From Mitsuaria sp. 7 (lineage in GTDB: Bacteria; Pseudomonadota; Gammaproteobacteria; Burkholderiales; Burkholderiaceae_C): a DNA stretch of 64,000 bases. Every line of letters starts with the position of its first letter. Position 1 is the first letter of the stretch. A program made the translations under genes and the position numbers. The notes beneath the pieces are model-generated. The model saw nothing but the letters and a program-made list of their open reading frames with translations, made no database searches and had not been told where the DNA came from. Shown piece by piece: positions 32,739-42,084 of this stretch. The stretch lies in the NCBI RefSeq assembly GCF_001653795.1, contig NZ_CP011514.1, positions 1,682,998 through 1,746,997 on the forward strand. The letters run 5' to 3'.

Positions 32739-34052
32739 ATGTCTGCCACGCCGTCCGATCTGAGCGGTGAGATTCCGGTCGCCGATCCGTTCTCCATCTT
32801 TCTCGCCGCCCATGCGCAGGCTGCAGGCAGCTGCTTGGCCAAGAAGCGCTTCAACGGCGGAGAACATGCCTGGTTGGGCGGCTGCGGTGCAGAAGTTGCG
32901 GTTAGCCGCCTGGCGCGCCAAAACATAGGGATCGATCCCGACCTGTTCAAGGCCATTCGCCGTAAGGACGATCGCGAATCGATGCAGTATGGAGAGCTGG
33001 TGGCGCTGTCCGGGGACTTCTATGAATCTCCCGAGGCTCTCTTTGAGGAAAGGCCTTCCCCCCTACCCTGGTTGTGGGAAAGCAATGACCTGTCGGACAT
33101 TCGAAGTCTCTTTGCCAAAGAGCTCCGCTGGATCGACCAGCGGCTGGCACGCACCGATCCAGAGGCCGCACCGTACCCGGACGCCAACATCCGTCTGGCC
33201 TGGAATGCCAAGTCTTATGTCGAGTTGGCCCTTCGCAACGTCGACCATTTTGGGTGGCACAACCAGTTGGCCTACGTGCGCCATCATCGAGCGGCATTGG
33301 AACTGGCTCTTCAGGCCAAAGGGCCGGACGACGTGCGCCTGCGTCAGGCGCTCTACACCAATGCCTTTGCCGACCACTTCCTGACCGACGGTTTTGCAGC
33401 TGGCCACATCCGCGTGCCACGCCTCGAGATCTGCGAGTGGGCCGACGGCCTAGGACTGGACGCGCGCGTGGCAGGTGCTCTGTCTAAGGTGTTGCACGAT
33501 CAGGATGGGCATGCAGATCTTCTGTCTCTGCACGGCGAAGCCGAACCACATTCTTCCGACCAGGGCGTTCCCCATCGCCATGGTCTGGGCCTGCCGGTCG
33601 TGAATGCCACAGACGTGCGGTGGGAAACCTTCTGCGACGGGCAACTCTTTCTCAACCGATCAGAGCGAGATCCTGCCGTACAACAAGCCGTTGAAGCAGT
33701 GGCTGATTCCGTGGAGGAGCTGCTGCTGGCATGGCGCCATCATCAGTTGCCGGACGGCCGCTACCGCGCTACCTCCCGCGTGCCCTGGCCGGCCCCGCAA
33801 GAACCAACTCTGATCGAAAAGTTTTCTGCTCGCATGGCTGATGAAGATTTGGAGCGTCTCTGGGGAAGCGTTGCCTGGTATGGCCGCATTTCCTGGCTCT
33901 CCGGTCTCAAGCGGGAACACCTGTCGCAGCTATTCAACGCGCTTCCAGACCTGATGGCTGCCTTTCGAAGAAATGTCGATAGGCAGTCCAGATCCCCCGA
34001 CGCGGCGCTTCTGGATCCGCGTTACGTGGAGGGCATGCGTCATGTTGCCTGA
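32739..34052 (+). CDS. Zinc-dependent phospholipase-C/S1-P1-nuclease-like protein, cytoplasmic
   Basis: 437 residues, no signal peptide or membrane helix. The metal-binding pattern of trinuclear-zinc phospholipases C/S1-P1 nucleases is visible: His43 (EHAWLGG), Asp93 (SGDFYESP), His170 (NVDHFGWHN), and ADHFLTDGFAAGH, with His213-x3-Asp217-x5-His223. That spacing is identical to His118/Asp122/His128 of Bacillus cereus PLC. His253/Asp256 (LHDQD) is the likely last ligand pair. Family members cleave phospholipid headgroups or phosphodiesters and are normally exported. AGGGGTGA precedes the ATG at 32739. Its last 11 bases overlap the next gene. I infer that it is the effector held in check by the protease/sensor genes behind it; being a protease substrate or inert scaffold is possible. 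Confidence 0.6.
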   Translation: MSATPSDLSGEIPVADPFSIFLAAHAQAAGSCLAKKRFNGGEHAWLGGCGAEVAVSRLARQNIGIDPDLFKAIRRKDDRESMQYGELVALSGDFYESPEALFEERPSPLPWLWESNDLSDIRSLFAKELRWIDQRLARTDPEAAPYPDANIRLAWNAKSYVELALRNVDHFGWHNQLAYVRHHRAALELALQAKGPDDVRLRQALYTNAFADHFLTDGFAAGHIRVPRLEICEWADGLGLDARVAGALSKVLHDQDGHADLLSLHGEAEPHSSDQGVPHRHGLGLPVVNATDVRWETFCDGQLFLNRSERDPAVQQAVEAVADSVEELLLAWRHHQLPDGRYRATSRVPWPAPQEPTLIEKFSARMADEDLERLWGSVAWYGRISWLSGLKREHLSQLFNALPDLMAAFRRNVDRQSRSPDAALLDPRYVEGMRHVA

Positions 34053-36042
34053 TCTGACGAGGCTGATGACGTCCTCGCGGTCAGAGTCTCTACTGACCTT
34101 GGAACGCAACTTCTTTGTCGTTGAGCTGGCCGAGAACGACGGGTTGACCCACGCAGACGCGCTGGCGCTGATGGACGCCCATCCTTCGGCCGCTTGGTTC
34201 TTGCTGCGTTGGTGGAAGCAAGGCGACTATCAGCAGACCGTTCTGCGCCGGCAGCACCTTCGCGCGTTCCTCGACGCTGACAGGCGACATAGGGACCGTC
34301 CACTGGCGATGCGCCTAGGCTTCGCTCCGCCTCCCCTGGCACCCGTGCACGATCTCCAGAGCTACGAGGCCGCCGGAGACGTTGGCGCAGTCGTCGTGGA
34401 CGAAGACAGAGTTCCCGTCGGGGTGAGCGTCCCACGCCGTCCGAGCACGAGGGGCGGCTGGCTACCGCAGCCAGATCTCTACAAGGCGGATGCAGTAGGG
34501 AGAATGGCATCATCGGACGATGAATCCGCCGCGGCCCCTTACCGCCTGGATGCAGCCATTCCTGTGGAGGTCCGCGTCGGCGATACGACCACCCTAGTGG
34601 TCACGCTTGACCGCGTCGAGTGCGCCGAGTCCTTCCTCGGCGATATCGACTTGCGCCCGGATCAGCCTCTGGAGATCAGCGTCCAAGGCGATCCCCAGCT
34701 ACAGCCAGTGAACGGCAATTCCGAAATGCTCGTCGTGCCGGCTACGGAGACTTTCCGAGCCGTGCGTTTTGAGTTCAAGGCCATAAACGTTGGCCCGGCC
34801 AGGATCAGGGTGTTTGCCTTCCGCGACGGCGTCTCCGTGGCCCGAATCCTTGTTGGAGTCAACGTGGTGCTGCCCCACGAAGCACCGCAGCAACTCCAGA
34901 TTCGGGAAATCATCTCACTGCCCTCGTCATCAGCCGGCCCACAACCCGATCTGCGTCTGCTCGTGATGGAGTCCCCGAGGGGGCTGCGCTTCCAATTGCG
35001 CGGCGCCGACGGCATGGCCGAGGACTACCCGCCATCGACCCTCAACGACCTTCCCATGCGCATGCGCGATTTCGTTGGCGCCATCGAAGGACTTTCCATC
35101 GGCACGCCGGCGGCGGCGCAGGACGCCTTGCGCAAATTGGAGGTATGGGGCGCGGACCTCTTCAACCAACTGATTCCCGAGTCGTTGCAGTCGCTGCTCT
35201 GGAAGCATCAGGGTGCAGGAACACTCACGCTCCAGATCTGCTCGGACGACGGCTGGATTCCCTGGGAAGCCTGCCGCCTAGTCAAGAAAGATGCCAGCGG
35301 TCATATCGTAGAAGGGCCTTTCCTGGCCGAGGCCTTTGCCATGACACGCTGGCTTCACGGCGGTCCGGCCCCCTCCACCTTTCGTCTCTCCCGCTGTGCG
35401 CTTGTAGTGCCCGGAGACAGCCGCCTTGCCACCTCCCGGCGGGAGCGCGACTTTTACCTGGCGCTAGCGGTCAACGGCCGGACGGTGACCGAGGTCACCC
35501 CGCGATACCTGCCATTGACGCGTGCGCTGGAGGCCGGCACCTTTGACGCGTGGCACTTCTGCGGGCACGCCAACGCCGGGGCGCAGCAGCAGGGCGACCG
35601 CGCGACCCTCCGGCTGGAAGGCAACGAGACCATGACCGCAAGCCTGTTCGCCGGCACGGTGGAGAACGCGCTGATTCCGCGGCCTTTTATCTTCTTCAAT
35701 GCGTGCCAGAGCGCGCTCGGCGGCAGCGGTCTCACCGGCGTCGGCGGTTGGGCTCACCGGTTCATCCGCCCCAACCGCGAACGCCATGGTGCGGCGGTGT
35801 TCATCGGCACCTATTGGTCGGTGTATGACGAGGCGGCACATGCCTTCGCCACAGCCTTGTACAAAGAACTCCAGCAAGGGCTGCCGATCGGCGCGGCAGT
35901 CCTGCAGGCCAGACGCCAGGCGCGCAACCAGCGCACCGGCGATCAACCTTGCGACCCTCTGAGCTGGTTGGCCTACACGGTCTACGCCGATCCTTTGGCC
36001 AAATTGGAGGTTCTTCATGAAGCTACCGATGCCGGATCCTGA
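34042..36042 (+). CDS. CHAT-domain (caspase-like) protease with N-terminal beta domain
   Basis: 666 residues. The N-terminal helical part (about 1-110) and an all-beta, Ig-like segment (about 170-278, IPVEVRVGDTTTLVV...) precede a CHAT peptidase domain (about 300-660). The clan CD dyad is intact: His509 in DAWHFCGHANAG and Cys555 in FIFFNACQSALGG. The usual DGWIPWEA strand near 403-410 and the late FIGTYWSVYDEAAHAFATALY and DPLSWLAYTVYADP support the assignment. There are no TPR repeats or NTPase domain, unlike Craspase-type or STAND-linked CHAT proteins. The ATG overlaps the phospholipase-like gene and the end overlaps the sensor gene, so the four genes are co-translated. Targets unknown; an operon partner is the first guess. 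Confidence 0.8.
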   Translation: MLPDLTRLMTSSRSESLLTLERNFFVVELAENDGLTHADALALMDAHPSAAWFLLRWWKQGDYQQTVLRRQHLRAFLDADRRHRDRPLAMRLGFAPPPLAPVHDLQSYEAAGDVGAVVVDEDRVPVGVSVPRRPSTRGGWLPQPDLYKADAVGRMASSDDESAAAPYRLDAAIPVEVRVGDTTTLVVTLDRVECAESFLGDIDLRPDQPLEISVQGDPQLQPVNGNSEMLVVPATETFRAVRFEFKAINVGPARIRVFAFRDGVSVARILVGVNVVLPHEAPQQLQIREIISLPSSSAGPQPDLRLLVMESPRGLRFQLRGADGMAEDYPPSTLNDLPMRMRDFVGAIEGLSIGTPAAAQDALRKLEVWGADLFNQLIPESLQSLLWKHQGAGTLTLQICSDDGWIPWEACRLVKKDASGHIVEGPFLAEAFAMTRWLHGGPAPSTFRLSRCALVVPGDSRLATSRRERDFYLALAVNGRTVTEVTPRYLPLTRALEAGTFDAWHFCGHANAGAQQQGDRATLRLEGNETMTASLFAGTVENALIPRPFIFFNACQSALGGSGLTGVGGWAHRFIRPNRERHGAAVFIGTYWSVYDEAAHAFATALYKELQQGLPIGAAVLQARRQARNQRTGDQPCDPLSWLAYTVYADPLAKLEVLHEATDAGS

Positions 36043-38491
36043 ATTCAAGCTCGGCGGATCGTTTGACATGAGCCCGCTTCAACTAGGTTACGCCTCTGCA
36101 CGGCCTAGCCTGCGCGGCGACCTGCTGGCCGACCTGTCACCGCCGCAGGCCCCCCGCCTGCGCATGGACCTGCCACTGGCCGCCTTGGCCCAAGTGCCGC
36201 TGGGTATTGCTCGGGTGGATCGGCTGGGGCGCTTGACCTATGCAAATCCCACCATGTTGACCATCGCAGGAATCGAGGACTGGGATGGCATCACAGTGCT
36301 GGACCTCTTCGAAGGCAAAGACCTGGATGCCGTGCTTGACGGCCTGCGCCGCCGCATCGAACTGCGCGAGGGCGATCAATACGAAGTCCATCTCAGAAAG
36401 CGGAGTGATCACTCCCGTGTGCCCATCTCGATCACTGCCTTCCCAGAGACGACGGATGACGGCGAAGTGCAGGGCACGTTAGCGTTCGTGCGCGACCTCA
36501 CCCTGGATAAAGCTACCCAGCAGATCGTCACTCACGTGGAGAGCATTTCCAGGACGAAGGAACTGATCGATGCTGTCTCGGACGTCCTGCGGCCTTTGGT
36601 TCCGTTCGACCTTCTCCAGGTACTGAGACTCAACAAGTCACGCACTCACCTGCGCACTATCTATCCGGACTGCATTACCGAGGAGCGGAGCTACCGCTGG
36701 TGGCACATTCCCCATGCGATGCGCCATCTGCTGGAGAGTCGTACTCCGCTGGTGATCAATGACCTACCGGCGTGGTATGCGGACCAGCGTCTCAAAGGGC
36801 TTCCGCCGGACGAGGCCATCCAGCAGTTCCTGCAGCAAGGCTACACAGGAACACTCAGCCTGCCGGTGTTCCAGGATAAGGGACAGGTGGCGAGCGTCGT
36901 GCTTTGCCGTAAAGGGCACGTTCCCTTCACTGAACAGGAGGTCCTCATCGCGGAGCGCCTGCCGCTGACCGAAGCGGTTAGCGTCGCGCAGCGCAACGAG
37001 ACGGAAAGCGATCTGAATTTCCTGATCCAGTTGATCCACGACATCGCGGGCGCCTACGACTCCGTGCAGAACGTGGCCCAGACGGTGGTGAAGCGTATCG
37101 CCGAGCACTACGGCTGGGACTATGTCTCCATCCACCGGGTCGAGGAGTCCCAAGGAAAGATCCACATGATCGCCCAGACGGCCAGGACGCCAGCGCTCAT
37201 GTCAGAGCTGTTCGAACTCGACATCGCGTGTGGCGTTATCGGCAGCGTCTATCGTGACCGCACAGCCGCGCTCATCAGCGATGTAGCGTCAGATCCGAAG
37301 TACAAGAGTCTCTTTGTCGCGCATCGCAAGACGGTCACCCGCTCAGAGCTATGCGTGCCGATCGGCAAGGATGCGCATTGGCTGCTCAATGTGGAAGACG
37401 AGAAGATGCAGGCCTTCTGTCCGGAGGACCAGAGCAGCCTGGAGAAGGTCGCCACCTCGCTGGAGGCCCTGCTCCGCCGCACGCAGGACTACAACTACCG
37501 AAAGGCAGTGGTCGACAATGCCAAGGACGCCATCCTGCTGGTGAATCCGGGCAACGTCATTGTGGATGCTAACGAGGCGGCAGCGGAACTGCTGCGCAAG
37601 CGCAAGGCCGAGTTGATAGGTAGCCCTATTGGTATCTACTTCCACGACCCGAAGCGGGCCGCCGTCGTGTTGGAAGGCGACACCTTCGTCAATCATGGCG
37701 CGCTCATGCAACGCCCCGGCACCGATGGCAACCCAGAGACCGTCCAGGTGCTGCTGTCCGTGGCTATGCTGCCGGAAGACAGCCCCGGGCGCGTGTTCAT
37801 CGCCAGCGACCTTTCGAGTTTCGTGCGCGCTGACGAATTAGAGCTGGCACGCGACCTCTTCCGCGAGATCAGCGGGCAGGTCAAGACACCAATGTCGCTT
37901 GCCATCGCCTGGTTGCGTCGTTTCGCCCAGCAGTCTGTACCGTTGAGCGTAGATCTCCCGGAAAAGGTTATCCAACAGCTCCAAAAGGCCGAACTCACGC
38001 TGGACCGCATGCTGTTGATCGAACGAGGCGGGCGAACGGGACCGCACTTTCCCACGCTTCTCCCGCTGGACGATGTCATCACTCAGTCGCTGGACGACCT
38101 GCCCGAGCGGGAACGCCAGGCGGTTGACCAAGTCAGTGCGGCGCCGCAGGGCTGGGTGCGTGCGGACGCTTTTGAACTTCGATATTGCGTGCTGACCGTG
38201 GTGGCTTACCTGTTGAGACTGGCGGCTAACGCACGTCGTATTGAGTTGCGTACTTGGCAGGACGGCGATCAGGTCCATCTGGACATTGGCGGCACTGCGG
38301 ATGCGTTGCAGACATCGGACTTTGAGGCTAATTGCCGCGGTGGTCAGGCTGTGGCCGAACTTGCTCTGGGGAGCCAGACCTTGGCGGAGATCGTCTCCCG
38401 CAATGGCGGCCAATTCCAGGAACGGCGCGATGGCGATCGCGCGACCTTCTCCTTCTCATTTCCACGGTCGCTTTCCGGGGGGTTGCCATGA
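36017..38491 (+). CDS. PAS-GAF-GAF-PAS sensor with degenerate histidine-kinase module
   Basis: 824 residues, soluble. Domains: PAS (about 52-165, PLGIARVDRLGRLTYANPTM), GAF (about 180-325), GAF (about 335-490, with Cys-containing ELCVPIG), PAS (about 495-600, DAILLVNPGNVIVDANEAA), then a HisKA/HATPase-like end (605-815). The position of the phosphoacceptor helix reads FREISGQVKTPMSLAIAWL, with Gly620-Gln621 where active kinases have His-Glu. The N box lacks Asn (CVLTVVAYLLRLA) and no GxGxG lid is seen. It should therefore sense (light, redox or small ligands are common for PAS/GAF) but not phosphorylate. GGAGG sits 6 bases before the ATG, inside the CHAT gene end. Confidence 0.75.
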   Translation: MKLPMPDPEFKLGGSFDMSPLQLGYASARPSLRGDLLADLSPPQAPRLRMDLPLAALAQVPLGIARVDRLGRLTYANPTMLTIAGIEDWDGITVLDLFEGKDLDAVLDGLRRRIELREGDQYEVHLRKRSDHSRVPISITAFPETTDDGEVQGTLAFVRDLTLDKATQQIVTHVESISRTKELIDAVSDVLRPLVPFDLLQVLRLNKSRTHLRTIYPDCITEERSYRWWHIPHAMRHLLESRTPLVINDLPAWYADQRLKGLPPDEAIQQFLQQGYTGTLSLPVFQDKGQVASVVLCRKGHVPFTEQEVLIAERLPLTEAVSVAQRNETESDLNFLIQLIHDIAGAYDSVQNVAQTVVKRIAEHYGWDYVSIHRVEESQGKIHMIAQTARTPALMSELFELDIACGVIGSVYRDRTAALISDVASDPKYKSLFVAHRKTVTRSELCVPIGKDAHWLLNVEDEKMQAFCPEDQSSLEKVATSLEALLRRTQDYNYRKAVVDNAKDAILLVNPGNVIVDANEAAAELLRKRKAELIGSPIGIYFHDPKRAAVVLEGDTFVNHGALMQRPGTDGNPETVQVLLSVAMLPEDSPGRVFIASDLSSFVRADELELARDLFREISGQVKTPMSLAIAWLRRFAQQSVPLSVDLPEKVIQQLQKAELTLDRMLLIERGGRTGPHFPTLLPLDDVITQSLDDLPERERQAVDQVSAAPQGWVRADAFELRYCVLTVVAYLLRLAANARRIELRTWQDGDQVHLDIGGTADALQTSDFEANCRGGQAVAELALGSQTLAEIVSRNGGQFQERRDGDRATFSFSFPRSLSGGLP

Positions 38492-40149
38492 GCCTGCTCA
38501 TCGTTCATCGCAATGACTACATGACGGAAGAGCTCGACGCCTGGGCGCTTGGCATGGTGCCGGCAAACTTCCATCCGGCGCGCATCTGCCACGACCTTCA
38601 CAGCGCCCGGGTCGCGCTGGCGTCGGGCGATCCGCCAGACTTGCTCGTGGTTGAGAGCGATCTGCCGGGTGGTGGCCCTCACGACGGTCTCAATACAGGC
38701 TTGACCTTGGCCATGGAGATGCGTGCACGCTGGACCGGTGGCAAGCCCGTGCCGGTACTGATCGTGGCAGCGGCCGCAGACAACGCACTGCGGAATTCAG
38801 CGCTGACGATGCCGGTCTGCTCGCTGATTCACTTGGGTGGAGACCTGCAGCGAGACTATCAGTACGCTCTGCGGTGCCTCCTCAACGAAGTGGACGGTAA
38901 AGCGGCGCCGCTAACCCAACGCCCACCGTGCTACTACATCGATGTCCAGGTGGGTGCCAACGGCAAGTGCGGATACCAGGTGCGATCAGAAAAGACGGCC
39001 GTCGATCTGAGCAGCAACGTCCGCTTCAGCGTGGATCCGGCGCGACTGCAAGCACTGCTGGCGCGTATGCCCCGAAGCCATGATGGCCGAACGCCCGAAC
39101 TCAGGGAATGGATCGATGCCTATCGCAGCGTCGGCGAGGAATTGACGCGTGCGCTTTTCCGTGAGCATGCCGAGGTATTGGAAGAGTTCACCACTATGAA
39201 GGGCGTCACCATGGCCACCCCTGGCATCCGAGTCGGCCTGTGCTTCTCCGTGGACAAGACCTTCTATCGGCTCCCCTTTGAGGCGTTGCAATTCCCGGGG
39301 CGTGGCAGCAGTCAGTATTGGATGGAGTCTTCGCCACTGTGGCGGCGGCTGCCGGAGTTCAGCTCCAGCGGGAGGAAGCTGTTTGCGGAAATGAACGTAC
39401 CGCATGAGCCGCTGAACTGCCTGCTCATCAACGCGAAGTGCGGCGGAGAAGTGGACATGTCAAACCCGATTGCGGGAAGCACGGAACGTCTGCATCGCAA
39501 GTTGGATCCCTTGGTCCATGCCGATCATGAGATCGAGGACATCATTAAATCGATAGAGAGGTTCATCCCGCATCGAGTCAGACGTGTCGTCGCCATATCC
39601 CTAGAGGGCGGAAAGGTGGTGACATCAACCACAGATGGCAACAACCCTCAGGGGGGCCGAGCCGCCGTTTCGGAAAAGGCTGGAAATTTCGAAGACGTCC
39701 TGGAAGACTTACTAACAAAGTCCGGTCCTTGGGACATCGTGCATTTCACGGGCCATTCCCATTACGAAGGCACGGAGGAAGACGGCACTGGCTATGTTTT
39801 CGTTCCGAGGAAGGCGCCAAGAACGGATGTCATGCCCACGCCGCAACCCGTGGGCATGAACAAAATCGCTGCTTGGCTGAAGGGCGTGCGCTTCGTCTTC
39901 CTCAGCGGTTGCTCCAGCTCGCACCGGGATTTCGTGGTCCAGCTTTGCGCTCGCAACGTGCCGGCGCTCTCTGGCTATCCCTGGCCAGTAACAGAGAATG
40001 TGGCCTGGGAGCACTCGGGCCATTTCTACCGCCGATTGTTGGACTCCTGCTCTATCGAGGAGGCATTGCAGAAAAGCTGGATGGACATGTATGCCGATCA
40101 CCGCGAGAACTGGGCGTGGGCGTCGTCTCAGTTTGTCATTCAGGGCTGA
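38488..40149 (+). CDS. Degenerate receiver fused to a second CHAT protease domain
   Basis: 553 residues. Residues 1-133 have the length and order of a response-regulator receiver (LLIVHRND, PDLLVVESDLPGGG, VPVLIVAAAAD, CSLIHLGGD). The acidic pocket is lost: the phospho-Asp position is Glu56, a phosphomimetic, and the Thr and Lys positions are Ala and Leu. A linker leads to a CHAT domain with YRLPFEAL (260s), His423 in WDIVHFTGHSHYEG and Cys475 in VRFVFLSGCSSSHRD, the complete dyad. The start overlaps the sensor stop (ATGA). I read it as the output half of a converted two-component pair, in which DNA binding is replaced by proteolysis. Its 3' neighbour converges 124 bases away. Confidence 0.75.
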   Translation: MSLLIVHRNDYMTEELDAWALGMVPANFHPARICHDLHSARVALASGDPPDLLVVESDLPGGGPHDGLNTGLTLAMEMRARWTGGKPVPVLIVAAAADNALRNSALTMPVCSLIHLGGDLQRDYQYALRCLLNEVDGKAAPLTQRPPCYYIDVQVGANGKCGYQVRSEKTAVDLSSNVRFSVDPARLQALLARMPRSHDGRTPELREWIDAYRSVGEELTRALFREHAEVLEEFTTMKGVTMATPGIRVGLCFSVDKTFYRLPFEALQFPGRGSSQYWMESSPLWRRLPEFSSSGRKLFAEMNVPHEPLNCLLINAKCGGEVDMSNPIAGSTERLHRKLDPLVHADHEIEDIIKSIERFIPHRVRRVVAISLEGGKVVTSTTDGNNPQGGRAAVSEKAGNFEDVLEDLLTKSGPWDIVHFTGHSHYEGTEEDGTGYVFVPRKAPRTDVMPTPQPVGMNKIAAWLKGVRFVFLSGCSSSHRDFVVQLCARNVPALSGYPWPVTENVAWEHSGHFYRRLLDSCSIEEALQKSWMDMYADHRENWAWASSQFVIQG

Positions 40150-40273
40150 GGGGAATAGCGGGAGGTCACCATCGGGCAAGGCATCTTCTACTGACCGCAA
40201 GAACAGGCGTATCTCTGCCGCCGAGTTCCCTCGTGTCGATCCGAGCCCACACGCGTCGCCCTGGCGAGACCTC

Positions 40274-42022
40274 CTATCGCTCGACCTTAGTGCTTCCCCC
40301 CACCTCCGACGCATCAAACACCATCCTTGCCGGCCAGTTCGGCCAAGCCGTCCCCAGGCTGGCGTTGTTCGGATCCCCCGTCGCTGCGAACGCCCCGATC
40401 GACTTCATCATCGCGTCCGACAGCGCGAGCCGCCCCGGCTCATTCGCCTTGCTGAACGCGAACGACAGCGCGCTCCGACCGAAGTTCCCGAACGCGAACG
40501 GCAGGTCCATCGCATGCGCCGCGCCGTAGACCGTGTTGAACGGCGCCGGCTCCTGGTCCCAGTCGAACCGGTAGTACCAGGTCTGCGCCGGCTGCTGGAA
40601 GGACAAGGCGCTCATCGACTCGATGATCCCTTTGCCGAACACCGCCACGGTCGCCAGCGACGAGATCGTGTTCCAGCCCGTGATCGGCTTGTCGACCGGC
40701 AGGAACAGCGGGCTGAGCAGATCACCTTCGCTCAAGGTCGGCGGCGCATCCGGATCGAAGCCGTACTGCATCGTGAACCGGTCGTACTCGTTCGGCTTGA
40801 ACGGCCCGAAGAGCTTGCCTTCGTCCCGCGTGTTCCCAGCCAGCATAGGCACACGGTTGTACTGGCCCAGCAGGATCGCGCCGATCGGGTTCTGCGGCAG
40901 CACCGTGCCGTCGGTGAAGACCGCCGGCGACTTGCCGGACAGGCCCGCCGCCTGTTCCGCCTGGATCAGCTGCTGCGTCGTCCGGGACCGCAGGAACGCC
41001 GCCACCTGTTGCCGCGTCTGGCTCAGCAGATAGAGCTCCGCCGTGAAGTCGTTGAAGGCCTTGCCATCGGCGATCACCAGCGCACGCAGCAGGGCGCTCG
41101 CGTACAACTTCGGCGTCAGTCCATCGGCGGTCTGCACGCCGCCGCTCATGGCCACAGCCTTGTGGAACAGCCCCTTCGCCAGCGGCGACACGAGCAGCGC
41201 CCAGATGTTCACCGAGCCCGCCGATTCCCCCATCAACGTGACGCTGCCCGGATCGCCGCCGAAAGCCGCGGCGTTGGCGCGGATGTACTTCAGCGCCTGG
41301 ATGTGGTCCAGCGTCGCGAAGTTGCCCGAGTCCGCCCTCGCCTCGCCGGTCTTGAGCTGCGCCATGTCCAGCCAGCCGAACATGCCGAGCCGGTAGTTGA
41401 TCGTCACGACCACCGCCTTGGCCTTGGCCGCGAGCGCGCCGCCCAGGTAGATCGGGTCGGACGAGTAGCCGCTGATGTTGCTGCCGCCGTGGATGAAGAC
41501 GATCACCGGCAGCGCGCCGGTCTCGCCGACCGGGCGCCAGATGTTGAGCGTCAGGCAGTCCTCGGAACCCACGAGCTTGCCGAAGCCGTCGCGCACCGCG
41601 AGGCCGAACGGCGCGTTGTCCGGTGCCGGGCTGAAGAAGCGCCCCGTCTGCGCGCACGAGGGGCCGAAGGCGCTCGCGTCGCGCGTGCCGCGCCACGCGT
41701 CCGGATCGACCGGCGGCATCCATCGCAACGCGCCCGTCGGGGCCTTCGCATACGGCAGCCCGAGCCACCGGAATGTCCCGGTCCGTGCTTCCGTCGAGCC
41801 GAGCACCGTCCCTTGTGCTGTCACGCGCCGCAAGCGCGCGTCCCGCCGATCCGCATCTGAATCCGCAATCGCGTCTGCGCCCTCGCTCGCCGTCTGCGAG
41901 GACGTGCTCGCGATGCGCGCCGCGTCCGCAGGACCACTGTCGGAACCGCCACCACCGCACGCGGCAAGCAGCACCGCGCTGAGCGCCACCACCATCTGAG
42001 CCTTCCATCGGGAACGAAGCAT
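40274..42022 (-). CDS. Exported type-B carboxylesterase (lipoprotein), paralogue 1
   Basis: 582 residues. The lipobox LLAACGGGG makes it an outer-envelope lipoprotein. Carboxylesterase-B signatures are SEDCLTLNIWRP, IHGGSNISGY (oxyanion), nucleophile Ser267 in MGESAGSVN, Glu in GNTRDEGKLFG and His in AAHAMDLPFAFG. It is clearly paralogous to the protein at 51885-53576; long stretches match (LRWMPPVDP, FIHGGSNISGYS, NTVYGA). AGGAGA precedes the ATG in the same context as at 49814 and 51885. It is 62 bases after the ligase-SDR gene, so it is probably the last gene of the Liv operon. The inferred role is release of an acid from an ester before uptake. Confidence 0.88.
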   Translation of the reverse strand: MLRSRWKAQMVVALSAVLLAACGGGGSDSGPADAARIASTSSQTASEGADAIADSDADRRDARLRRVTAQGTVLGSTEARTGTFRWLGLPYAKAPTGALRWMPPVDPDAWRGTRDASAFGPSCAQTGRFFSPAPDNAPFGLAVRDGFGKLVGSEDCLTLNIWRPVGETGALPVIVFIHGGSNISGYSSDPIYLGGALAAKAKAVVVTINYRLGMFGWLDMAQLKTGEARADSGNFATLDHIQALKYIRANAAAFGGDPGSVTLMGESAGSVNIWALLVSPLAKGLFHKAVAMSGGVQTADGLTPKLYASALLRALVIADGKAFNDFTAELYLLSQTRQQVAAFLRSRTTQQLIQAEQAAGLSGKSPAVFTDGTVLPQNPIGAILLGQYNRVPMLAGNTRDEGKLFGPFKPNEYDRFTMQYGFDPDAPPTLSEGDLLSPLFLPVDKPITGWNTISSLATVAVFGKGIIESMSALSFQQPAQTWYYRFDWDQEPAPFNTVYGAAHAMDLPFAFGNFGRSALSFAFSKANEPGRLALSDAMMKSIGAFAATGDPNNASLGTAWPNWPARMVFDASEVGGSTKVER

Positions 42023-42084
42023 CGTTGTCTCCTGGTTGTCGTCGTTGGAACCAAGCGCGCGAGCAGCGGCCGACGGCCGCGACC

